Below are positions 18,316 through 26,129 of a DNA stretch of 64,000 bases, one piece after another. This DNA is from Microbacterium ureisolvens (GTDB lineage Bacteria; Actinomycetota; Actinomycetes; Actinomycetales; Microbacteriaceae). Below the pieces are notes generated by a model that had not been told where the DNA came from, did not search any database, and saw only the letters and a list, made by a program, of their open reading frames with translations. The stretch spans positions 1 to 64,000 of the forward strand of contig NZ_JADIJE010000011.1 in assembly GCF_015278315.1 (NCBI RefSeq). The letters are read 5' to 3'. Position 1 is the first letter of the stretch; the number at the start of each line of letters is the position of its first letter. The position numbers and the translations under genes were made by a program.

Positions 18316-19586
18316 GCTCACCCGGAATGGGCGGCGTGAATCCGCCCCCACCCCCGCCGCCCCCACCCCCGCCACCTCCACCACCTCCACCACCACCTCC
18401 ACCACCACCGCCACCGCCCCCTCCCGCGGGCGCGGCATCGAAGCCTGGTCAGCCGGGTGCCTTCGGCCCGGGCCCGGCTGCCGCGAAGGAGGCGTCGTCG
18501 CGTCGCCCCGATGCTTCGAAGGAGGAAACCCTCGAGCGACAGCGCATCAGCACGAGGGGCCGCGAGGAACGGCTGCCGGTCGTCGGCTTCCCATTCGGTC
18601 TGGCCTCGATCGCGCCGGACCAAGGCGAGCAGCTCATCGCCAACCTCGAAGCGATCTACGGCCAGAATCTCTACGATCCGAAGGCGATCATCAGCGTCGA
18701 GGCCCACGCGAGCCGCCCTGGCTCGCAGGAGCGCAATCAACAGCTCACCGAACGCCGTGCCGATGCAGTCGTGCAGCTTCTGCGTCAGGCCGGCGTCCAG
18801 GGACGAGTCGAGGTCCAAGCGTCAGGGGAGGAAGCGGCACGCACGGGCGAGACGCGGATGGCGCTCGATCGGACCACCCAGCAGCCAAGCGACCGAGAGC
18901 CTCGCGACGATTTCGACAACGCCGAGTATCGGGTGGCCACCGTGAGGGTCGACTTCGACCCTCAGGAGACCGACGTGGTCTTCGAGGAATCAGATGATCT
19001 GACCGGGAATCTCCGCGATGGTGCACGCCTGACGGATGAGCTTCTTCGGCCCGAAGCCGAGCGCATTCGGGAGAAATACCCACTGGAAACGAATCCCTTC
19101 GGCGAGGACCCGTCATCGGATCCCAAAGTTTTCCTCCGACAGGTCGGCAAGGTGGTAAAGCGGGCGGTTCGAGCAGCGAGAAACCCCGCGAAGCTCTTGG
19201 CCGCACAGAGCGTGGGTCTCGGATACGAGGCTCTCGTCCGTACCCGGCAACGGCAAGAAGTCCGCGACCGACGCCAACCGCTTCATCAAGCGCAGGCTGA
19301 CGGGCTCGCTGCCGGCCTCGCTCCAGGCAGCGCACCTCCACCCCCCGCTGATCCCGCCGCGCGACAGATCTACGAGCGGGTGCGCGATCAGGCGGCGCAA
19401 CTCAGCGAAGCCGAGAAGCACAAGGTGGCGATGTACCTCAACGAGCACTATCGCCTCGGCGATATCAGCCGGAAATTCGACGCCCCATCCTATGAAGCCA
19501 TCGAAGACGACGAACTCGACGGTGGCTCGCTCGCAGGCAAGGCGGCCTCCTTCATCGAGGCCAACCGACGGTGGACTCGCGAGTGA
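18312..19586 (+). CDS. Polyproline / OmpA-like protein with helical C-terminal domain
   Basis: 424 residues from GTG 18312, overlapping the ATPase stop. Residues 11-38 are 28 consecutive prolines, which will need EF-P for translation. Residues about 95-205 form an OmpA/MotB-like domain (FPFGLASIAPDQGEQLIANL; VEAHASRPGSQERNQQLTER; RRADAVVQLLRQAGV), normally a peptidoglycan-binding fold. No signal peptide is visible, so a cytoplasmic ligand or a partner in the complex is possible. A charged coiled region follows. The last 65 residues (YLNEHYRLGDISRKF, then a glycine turn, LAGKAASFIEANRRW) resemble small death-like effector-associated domains. That resemblance is inference. Confidence 0.75.
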   Translation: MSSPGMGGVNPPPPPPPPPPPPPPPPPPPPPPPPPPPPAGAASKPGQPGAFGPGPAAAKEASSRRPDASKEETLERQRISTRGREERLPVVGFPFGLASIAPDQGEQLIANLEAIYGQNLYDPKAIISVEAHASRPGSQERNQQLTERRADAVVQLLRQAGVQGRVEVQASGEEAARTGETRMALDRTTQQPSDREPRDDFDNAEYRVATVRVDFDPQETDVVFEESDDLTGNLRDGARLTDELLRPEAERIREKYPLETNPFGEDPSSDPKVFLRQVGKVVKRAVRAARNPAKLLAAQSVGLGYEALVRTRQRQEVRDRRQPLHQAQADGLAAGLAPGSAPPPPADPAARQIYERVRDQAAQLSEAEKHKVAMYLNEHYRLGDISRKFDAPSYEAIEDDELDGGSLAGKAASFIEANRRWTRE

Positions 19587-19609
19587 GCCTCGGGAGCGGC
19601 AGGCCGTAG

Positions 19610-20092
19610 ATGTCGGACTCGGGTGGTGGCGGCGACGGCGGAGGATCCGGCGGCGACGGAGGCGGATTCGGCGACGGAGGCGGATTCGGCGACGGCTCGT
19701 TCGGAGCGGAGGTGGACGTTGCCCCTCCTCCGCCGCCCGGGATCGCGCACGGTGCACCGGGCGCAACCGGACCACCGCCGCCCATGCCGCCGCTGCCCCC
19801 TAGTCCGGGCGCCGGGGGCGGGCTCCAGGAGCCGAAGACCTCAGAGGCTCCGCCACTCCTGTTGCTGCGACCCTGGGCGCCCGGTGCGCCCGGCGGCACA
19901 CCACCCGCGGCTCCGTCGCCCCCGTCGGGCTCTCAGACGAACGCCCCGGAGCGGGGCGCGGACCTCCAGCAGGGCGAGCAGGATCGCGGCAGTTGGTTCG
20001 TGATTCTCTTCCTCGACAATGTCATGCCCGAATACATGGTCGATTTCGATGCGCCCCAGAAGAAGCGGCGGAAGCCGTGGCGCTTCGGTTGA
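19610..20092 (+). CDS. Gly/Pro-rich low-complexity protein
   Basis: 160 residues, starting 23 bases after the OmpA-like gene and in the same operon. Residues 4-32 are almost all Gly, Asp, Ser and Phe (GGGFGDGGGFGDGS). The middle is Pro-rich (PPPPMPPLPPSPG). The C-terminal 35 residues are the only ordered-looking part (SWFVILFLDNVMPEYMVDFD), with a basic tail KKRRKPWRFG. It is probably an intrinsically disordered accessory or substrate of the upstream ATPase complex. No family is recognised. Confidence 0.65.
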   Translation: MSDSGGGGDGGGSGGDGGGFGDGGGFGDGSFGAEVDVAPPPPPGIAHGAPGATGPPPPMPPLPPSPGAGGGLQEPKTSEAPPLLLLRPWAPGAPGGTPPAAPSPPSGSQTNAPERGADLQQGEQDRGSWFVILFLDNVMPEYMVDFDAPQKKRRKPWRFG

Positions 20093-20131
20093 GACGAAGG
20101 GCCCCCTGAGTCGGTCTGCAAGGCTCGTCCC

Positions 20132-20443
20132 GTGTTCGACGACTTTCAGACCGCGACGATCGAGACCGGTGACGCGAGCATCTTCGTCCGGTGCGCGGGT
20201 GCCTGTCCGAGAATCGGGACTCGATCTCGAGCGCTCGACCGGCGGCTGGCTGACCCAGCGAAGCCGCTCATCGGACTTGATCGTGCATGCTTGTTCAACG
20301 CTATTGGAATCGAAAGGGTCGAGGCGAGCCGAGACGTTCGCACACGCTGGGGTGGGTCGAATGCACGACCGGCAAGAAACGACTGGTCAGGACGAGTTGA
20401 GTCGAGGTTTCGTTCCCTCGCGCGAGGCGTGGGGGCTGACTGA
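20132..20443 (+). pseudogene. Possible truncated alpha/beta-hydrolase remnant
   Basis: The GTG-initiated frame begins FDDFQTATIETGDASIFVRC. This resembles the first strands of dehalogenase-type alpha/beta hydrolases, which open with a short FxxF motif and a TGDxxIxVRxxG strand pair. After about 26 codons the similarity ends. The HGFPQ oxyanion motif that should follow is absent, and the rest reads as Arg-rich noise. It is therefore best seen as a 5' fragment. The segment 20444-20726 shows no gene that I can support. Confidence 0.3.
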
Positions 20444-20726
20444 GCGGCATCCATCGGATTAGGAGTCAGCCACTGCTCGGACGTTTCGTTGGAGTCTCTC
20501 TCGCTGCCCGCATGCCGGTCCTCCAGCGGGCAGACCTCGCCGGGGTCGGACCCTCGTTGCCTCATATGCGCGTGTTGCACGAATAGCCCGCACGGTGAAG
20601 GTGCTCGCGTGGGTGCCTTTAACGCGCGACCTCAAAGGCGGCGCCGGCCGCGCTCGATCGGCGAGGAACGCCGAAGGCGACGGAGGCCGCGGGAGCGGCA
20701 TCCGTCGCCTTCGAATCAGTGACGGG

Positions 20727-23700
20727 TCAGTGGTCGCGGCCGGAATCGTCGTGCGGGTAATCCTGGTGGGAGTGGTCCGGGTCTGCGTCGGTGACACCGG
20801 GCACCTCGGCGTCCGCCTCAGCGGCAGCAGACTCATCAGACACCGGTGAGGACTCGTCGGCTGCGGTGGTCGTCGGCGACTCGACGAACCCGTCGCCCGA
20901 ATCGACCCAAGGAGACTCTTCCGAGGTCGGCTGGGGCTCGTCGACTGGTTCGCCCGAGGCGGCCTCCTCGCTCGCCTGGTCCGCCTCGTAGCTTTCCGCG
21001 CCGTCGTCCGCCGTGTCGAGGTCGGGTTCAGCCGTCCTCGAGCTCTCGTCGTGCGACGCACCCTCGGGCGCGGGAGCACTCGACGGCACGGAATCGATGA
21101 TCGTCGGCGGCGCGGCAGCGGGCTCGGCGGGTGCCGACTCCCCCGGCTCGCCTGACTCCGGCACCTGCACCTCGTCGATCTCCGGCGCCGAGCCGGTCTC
21201 GTGCTGAGGGCTCACAGAAGCGACCTCGCCACCCTCGGAAGCACGGGCCTCGGCACCGTCGGTCTGCTCATACTGGGCGCCGTTGGCCGCCTCGGGCTCG
21301 TCGACCAGCGGCTCGGGCGCGTCCGGGGCGCCAGCCTCGGCGTCGTTCGACCCCTCCGGCTCGTCGATCTGCGGCTCATCCGCCGACGACGCACTCGACT
21401 CCGTCGCTGGCGCCTCGGCCGCCTCCGCGGAGCGCTCCGGGTCCACCTCGTCCGCACCAGCGACGTCAGCCACCGGCTCCGCCCCACCCACGACCTCGTC
21501 AGTCTGCTCCTCCGCCGCAGCAGCAGCCTCGGCCGGCGCCGGCGTGGAGTCCGACACCTCGATGTCGGGGCCTTCCTCGATCTCGGGCACGGCGATGCCG
21601 GCGGTGTCGGCAGCGACCACGCCGCCGGCCCCACGCTGACGCCGCTGGCGGCGCGTCTCGAACGCCATTGCACCCGCCGCACCCGTCGCACCGGCAACCG
21701 CGGCACCGGACGCACCGGCATCGCCGGCGACCCCGTCCCCGCCAACGCCACCCGACGCGCCATCACCAGAACCAGAACCAGAACCAGAGCCGTCACCAGA
21801 ACCAGCACCAGCACCACCGGCAGCGCCGACCCCGGCGCCCACGAGCACGCCCGCTGTCGCGGCATCCGTCCCGCCTTCAGGTCCCTCGCCCACGGGCGCC
21901 GGGCCATCGCCGCCACCATCGCCGTCAAGGCCACGGCGGCGCGCAACGCGACGCTCGCGTGCACCCTCGACGAGGTTGTACAGCGTGGGCAGCACGAGCA
22001 GCGTCAGCACGGTCGACGACACGAGACCGCCGATCACGACGATCGCGAGGGGCTGCGAGATGAACCCGCCCTGGCCGGTGATGCCGAGTCCCATCGGGAT
22101 GAGGGCGAAGATCGTCGCGAGCGCCGTCATGAGGATCGGGCGAAGACGGCGCGAGCCTCCGGCGATCGTCGCGTCGTGCGCCGAGAGACCCTTCTCGCGG
22201 TACTGGTTGATGAGGTCCACGAGCACGATCGCGTTCGTCACCACGATGCCGATGAGCATCAGCACGCCGATGAGCGACGCGACGCCCAGGGGCACGCCCG
22301 TGATGATCTGCAGCAGGATCGCGCCGGTCGCCGCGAACGGCACCGAGATGAGCAGCAGCAGCGGCTGACGCAGCGACTTGAACGTCGCCACCATCACGAT
22401 GTAGACGATGAGGATCGCGGCGAGCAGGGCGAGGCCGAGCTGTGAGAACGCGTCCTGCTGCTGGGTCACGACTCCGCCGAGCGAGGCATCGGCCGACGAC
22501 GGCAGGTCGGCGTCTTCGAGCGCGGTGGTCACCGAGGCCGAAGCGGTCGCGAGGTCGTCGGTCGACGGGGTCACCGTCACCGTCGAGGTGCGCTGACCGC
22601 CCTGCGTCGTGATCGAGGTGGGGCCTTCGCTCTCTTCGACGGTCGCGACGTCCGACAGCGGGATCGGACCGGTCGCGCTCGGCACGGGCAGCTGGCGCAG
22701 CTCGTCGAGCGAGGCCGGAGTCTCCGATGCGGCGAGGTACACCGTGAGCGCGGTGTCGTCGATCTCGACCGAGCCGATCGACTGCGGCTGCATCGTGTTC
22801 GACACCAGCGCGCCGACGGCGACCTCCGAGAGGCCGAGCTGCGCCGCCTTGTCGCGGTCGACCGTCACGGCGATGTACGGCAGCGAGGCCGAGAGGTTGC
22901 TCGTGACCTGGCCGACGCCGTCGGTGTCTTCGACGGCCGCGATGACGGCATCCGTCGCCGTCTGCAGCGTCTCGGAATCGGGCGCCGTGACGTCGATCTC
23001 GATGTCGCTGGAGCCGAAGCCGCCGCCCGCGGCGGAGATCGTGATCTCGCCGGCGTCGTCGAGGTCGGCGACCGCGCTCTGCACCTCTTCCCGGAGGGCA
23101 ACCTGGTCGGCGCCAGGATCGGTCGTGATCGAGTAGGTGATCCCGCTGCCGCCGCCCGAGAAGGCGTCGCGCAGGGCGGAGCCGCTCGATCCGATCGACA
23201 CCTGCACGGTCTCGATGCCGTCGATGTCGAGGAGCACCGCCTCGACCTGCTCGGCGGCCGCGCTCTCGGCCTCGAGCGACGGCGCGGGGCCGATGTCCTG
23301 CGTCATCGTGAAGGTGTTCTGACCGGAGTCGCCGAGGAAGTTCGTCTTCATGAACGGCGCCGCGGCGATCGTGCCGGCGAGCACCAGCACCGCGAGGCCG
23401 AGCGTCACCCACGAGTGCTTGAGCGTCCAGCGGAGGATCGGCAGGTACGACTTCTGCAGACGGCTCGGCGGCGCCGCGGGGTCTTCGGGGTCGATCGCGA
23501 CGCCGTCCTCGGTCAGGATCGGCTTGCCGGGCTTGAGGAACCAGTAGGCGAGCACCGGCACGATCGTGAGCGCGACGAACAGCGACGCGGTCATCGCGAT
23601 CGTCACGGTCATCGCGAAGGGCCGGAACAGCTCGCCGGTGACATCGCCCACGAAGGCGATCGGGAGGAAGACCGCGACGGTCGTGATCGTCGAGGCCGTG

Positions 23701-25010
23701 ATCGCCGAAGCGACCTCGCGCACGCCCCGGAGGATCGCGACCTTCTTGTCGGCGTCGCCGACATAGTGCCGTTTGATGTTCTCGATGACGACGATCGAGT
23801 CGTCGACGACGCGTCCGATCGCGATCGTGAGCGCACCGAGGGTCAGGATGTTCAGCGAGTACCCGAACGCCTGGATGCCGATGAAGGTGATCAGCACGCT
23901 CGTCGGGATCGAGATCGCCGCGACGAGCGTCGAGCGCACCGACAGCAGGAAGACGAAGATCACCAGCACCGCGAAGACGAGGCCGAGCAGGCCCTCCTTC
24001 GCGAGGGTGTCGATCGACTCCTGGATGTACGGCGCCTGGTCGAAGACGACCGTGAACTCCGCGCCGTCGAGCGAGTCCTCGAGGTCGGGCAGGATCGCCA
24101 GCACGCCGCGCGAGACGTCGACGGTGTTGGCGGCAGGCAGCTTGGTGACGGCGATCGTGAGGGCCGGCTCGCCGTTCACGCGCGACACGGTCGTGACCGG
24201 GTCGGCCTCCTCGGCGACGGTCGCGACATCGGCGATCGTCTTCGCCCCCGCGACGAACTGGTCGGCGGTCGAGGGCACCAGCGGCAGCGCCCCGATCTCG
24301 TCGACGGACGTGATCTTCGCGCCGGTCTGCACCGTGAGCGTCTCGTCGCCCTCTGTGACCTCGCCGCCGGGGAACAGCACGCCGTTCTGCTCCAGCGCAT
24401 CGCGGATCGCCTGCTGCGTATAGCCGGCCTCGGTCAGCGCGGTCTGGTCGGGCGTGATGGTGACGCGCTGGCCCACGCCGCCGACGATCTCGGCCGCGTT
24501 GACGCCCGGCACATCCTCCAGGTCGGGGATGACGGATGCCTCGAGCTGCGACTGGATCGTCGCCTCGTCGTCGTAGCCGGTCACGGCCAGCTGGATGACG
24601 GGGAAGTCGTCGATGCTGGCCGAGATGACGTTCGGCTCGACGCCCTCGGGAAGCTGCGCCTTGATGCGGTTGATCGCCTGCGTCATCTTCTGCTCGGCGG
24701 TCGCGAGGTCGGTGCCGTAGGTGAAGGCCGCCTGCACGATGGAGGCATTGGTGGTGCTCGTCGCGGTCGACGACTCCAGCCCGGGAACGCCCTGGATGGC
24801 GGTCTCGATCGGCACCGAGACGTCGTTGCTCACGACCTCGGGCGAGGCGCCGGGGTAGGTCGAGACGACGATCAGGGCGGGGAACTCGATCGACGGGATG
24901 AGCTCCTGCTTGAGGTTCGTCAGCGCGAGTCCGCCGAAGATGGCGGCGACGATCGTGATGAGCGCGATGAGCGCGCGGTTCTTCAGACTCAGAACGGCGA
25001 GGTTCGACAC
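20727..25010 (-). CDS. RND-family efflux transporter with long acidic C-terminal tail
   Basis: 1427 residues from GTG 25010 (MSNLAVLSLKNRALI). An alternative ATG at 25073 would add 21 unlikely residues. The first ~1010 residues are an AcrB/HAE1/SwrC-type permease: a first helix, two large porter loops (LIPSIEFPALIVVSTYPGAS), and membrane-helix sets including IGRVVDDSIVVIENIKRH and IVVTNAIVLVDLINQYREKG. The remaining ~410 residues are low-complexity: a Gly/Ser/Asp run, an Ala-rich segment, then a highly acidic Glu/Asp/Ala/Pro tail ending DDSGRDH. Typical family length is about 1040, so the tail is extra. No adaptor or outer-membrane partner is nearby, as usual in Gram-positives. Substrate unknown. 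Confidence 0.88.
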   Translation of the reverse strand: MSNLAVLSLKNRALIALITIVAAIFGGLALTNLKQELIPSIEFPALIVVSTYPGASPEVVSNDVSVPIETAIQGVPGLESSTATSTTNASIVQAAFTYGTDLATAEQKMTQAINRIKAQLPEGVEPNVISASIDDFPVIQLAVTGYDDEATIQSQLEASVIPDLEDVPGVNAAEIVGGVGQRVTITPDQTALTEAGYTQQAIRDALEQNGVLFPGGEVTEGDETLTVQTGAKITSVDEIGALPLVPSTADQFVAGAKTIADVATVAEEADPVTTVSRVNGEPALTIAVTKLPAANTVDVSRGVLAILPDLEDSLDGAEFTVVFDQAPYIQESIDTLAKEGLLGLVFAVLVIFVFLLSVRSTLVAAISIPTSVLITFIGIQAFGYSLNILTLGALTIAIGRVVDDSIVVIENIKRHYVGDADKKVAILRGVREVASAITASTITTVAVFLPIAFVGDVTGELFRPFAMTVTIAMTASLFVALTIVPVLAYWFLKPGKPILTEDGVAIDPEDPAAPPSRLQKSYLPILRWTLKHSWVTLGLAVLVLAGTIAAAPFMKTNFLGDSGQNTFTMTQDIGPAPSLEAESAAAEQVEAVLLDIDGIETVQVSIGSSGSALRDAFSGGGSGITYSITTDPGADQVALREEVQSAVADLDDAGEITISAAGGGFGSSDIEIDVTAPDSETLQTATDAVIAAVEDTDGVGQVTSNLSASLPYIAVTVDRDKAAQLGLSEVAVGALVSNTMQPQSIGSVEIDDTALTVYLAASETPASLDELRQLPVPSATGPIPLSDVATVEESEGPTSITTQGGQRTSTVTVTPSTDDLATASASVTTALEDADLPSSADASLGGVVTQQQDAFSQLGLALLAAILIVYIVMVATFKSLRQPLLLLISVPFAATGAILLQIITGVPLGVASLIGVLMLIGIVVTNAIVLVDLINQYREKGLSAHDATIAGGSRRLRPILMTALATIFALIPMGLGITGQGGFISQPLAIVVIGGLVSSTVLTLLVLPTLYNLVEGARERRVARRRGLDGDGGGDGPAPVGEGPEGGTDAATAGVLVGAGVGAAGGAGAGSGDGSGSGSGSGDGASGGVGGDGVAGDAGASGAAVAGATGAAGAMAFETRRQRRQRGAGGVVAADTAGIAVPEIEEGPDIEVSDSTPAPAEAAAAAEEQTDEVVGGAEPVADVAGADEVDPERSAEAAEAPATESSASSADEPQIDEPEGSNDAEAGAPDAPEPLVDEPEAANGAQYEQTDGAEARASEGGEVASVSPQHETGSAPEIDEVQVPESGEPGESAPAEPAAAPPTIIDSVPSSAPAPEGASHDESSRTAEPDLDTADDGAESYEADQASEEAASGEPVDEPQPTSEESPWVDSGDGFVESPTTTAADESSPVSDESAAAEADAEVPGVTDADPDHSHQDYPHDDSGRDH

Positions 25011-25114
25011 ACGGAGGCCTTCGCTGGTGAGGGATGGTGCAGGCGGCGATCTCGATACTCGAGGCGACGTCATCGGCCCCGCACTGCATCCGGCGGGCGA
25101 CGATCGGCCTGCCG

Positions 25115-25130
25115 GATACGGAGATGTATC
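25115..25130. promoter_or_regulatory. Candidate operator upstream of the RND gene
   Basis: GATAC and GTATC are separated by six bases (an inverted repeat) in an unusually AT-rich patch (25114-25165) about 105 bases before the RND start. Its shape suits a TetR-type operator. No regulator gene is adjacent, so this is weak. Confidence 0.25.
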
Positions 25131-25183
25131 GATTTCAGTATTTCATGCTGTTCTCATATGAGTTTCCTGGGACCGGGTTCCGC

Positions 25184-25558
25184 TCAGCGGGCGATCCATG
25201 CACCGAGAAGGATGCCGAGCCCCGCGGCGAGCGCCGCCACCACGAGCGTGCCGAAGAGGTTGAGTGCGGCATCCCGCCACCGCCCGCGCTGTGCCAGCAG
25301 CACCGTCTCGACCGACACCGTGCTGAAGGTCGTGTAGCCGCCGAGCAGGCCGAGTCCCAGCACGAGCGACAGCTCCGGGGCGAGGGCGGTGCCGAGACCC
25401 GTGATCACCCCGAGCGCGAACGACCCCGAGACGTTCACCACGAAGATGCCGAGCGGGAAGCGCACGCCGTCCGCGGGGGTGAGCAGGCGGTCGAGCACGT
25501 ACCGGAGCCCCGCACCGACCCCTCCCGCGAGCGCGGCGACCAGCAGCAGCGGGCTCAC
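25184..25558 (-). CDS. crcB: Fluoride channel subunit, second gene (CrcB/FluC)
   Basis: 124 residues from GTG 25558, which overlaps the stop of the upstream paralogue (GTGA). Four membrane helices are present. The Fluc signature residues are visible: GAGLRYVLDR near the N-terminus, FPLGIFVVNVSGSFALG with the pore asparagine, and LLGGYTTFSTVSVE with the TTFS selectivity segment. Fluc channels export toxic fluoride passively. Actinobacteria often encode two different subunits that form a heterodimer, and the overlapping arrangement fits that. No fluoride riboswitch is recognisable upstream of the pair. Confidence 0.9.
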   Translation of the reverse strand: MSPLLLVAALAGGVGAGLRYVLDRLLTPADGVRFPLGIFVVNVSGSFALGVITGLGTALAPELSLVLGLGLLGGYTTFSTVSVETVLLAQRGRWRDAALNLFGTLVVAALAAGLGILLGAWIAR

Positions 25559-25968
25559 TCGGCGTCCTCCGGGAGCTCGATCTCGCCGGGCCGGTCGGCG
25601 AGGCGGCGTCCGACGAAGAGCCCCACGATCGCCCCCACCACACCGAGGACGACGGATGCCGCGGCCAGCCCCGCCGCCAGCCACGGCGTCGTGACCCACC
25701 CGGCCGTCGCGACGGCGAACGCGCTGTACGTCGTGAAGCCGCCGAGCACCCCCGTGCCGAGGAAGGCGCGCAGGAGCGGGCGGCGGTCGTCGAGCCATCC
25801 CACCACGACCCCCAGCAGGAGCGAGCCGACGACGTTGATTCCGAACGTGACCCAGGGCACCGCGTTGGGATCCGTGACGGGCGCGCTGATGAGGCCGCGC
25901 CCCAGAACGCCGAGTGCACCGCCCGCCACCACGACCCCGAGCACGCGCGGATCGACGGGCTGGGCCAT
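25555..25968 (-). CDS. crcB: Fluoride channel subunit, first gene (CrcB/FluC)
   Basis: 137 residues with four membrane helices. Family motifs are GGALGVLGRGL, FGINVVGSLLLG with the pore asparagine, and VLGGFTTYSAFAVAT with the TTYS segment. The chain ends in an acidic tail (GEIELPEDAE). It is the promoter-proximal member of the two-gene fluoride-export unit and overlaps the second subunit by four bases. Each subunit presumably contributes one face of a dual-topology dimer. Confidence 0.9.
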   Translation of the reverse strand: MAQPVDPRVLGVVVAGGALGVLGRGLISAPVTDPNAVPWVTFGINVVGSLLLGVVVGWLDDRRPLLRAFLGTGVLGGFTTYSAFAVATAGWVTTPWLAAGLAAASVVLGVVGAIVGLFVGRRLADRPGEIELPEDAE

Positions 25969-25995
25969 GGGATCAAGCTACCCCGAGCCCCGGCG

Positions 25996-26045
25996 CCCGG
26001 ACGTTGAGCGAGCGAAGCGAGACGAAACGCCCCGACCCCGCGCAC
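25996..26045. repeat. 50-base direct repeat, copy 1 (REP-like)
   Basis: Contains the word GAGCGAGCGAAGCGAGACGA. The following copy at 26068-26117 differs by one base. A third, shorter relative lies at 62061-62089 in the opposite orientation. The repeats fill the gap between the fluoride channel and topoisomerase genes. Confidence 0.8.
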
Positions 26046-26067
26046 ACCGCACCCCGACCCCCGGCCC

Positions 26068-26117
26068 CCCGGACGTTGAGCGAGCGAAGCGAGACGAAAC
26101 GCCCTGACCCCGCGCAC
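26068..26117. repeat. 50-base direct repeat, copy 2 (REP-like)
   Basis: It matches the copy 72 bases upstream at 49 of 50 positions; the single difference is C to T at 26105. It ends 13 bases before the topoisomerase stop codon, so it lies at the 3' end of that gene. Confidence 0.8.
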
Positions 26118-26129
26118 CACCGGGTGCGG

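Noticed and set aside
18312..20092. Contractile injection system (eCIS) fragment
   Set aside because: The OmpA-like and ATPase genes raised the idea, but no sheath, tube, spike or baseplate gene is present in the window.
21925..25089. Very long open frame on the minus strand overlapping the RND gene in another frame
   Set aside because: Arg/Asp-rich composition typical of frame-shifted high-GC coding DNA. The RND frame has clear family motifs.
23415..25337. 640-codon open frame antisense to the RND gene
   Set aside because: Composition (Arg, Asp, Gly, Val) is the shadow of the RND coding strand; no start site or motif.
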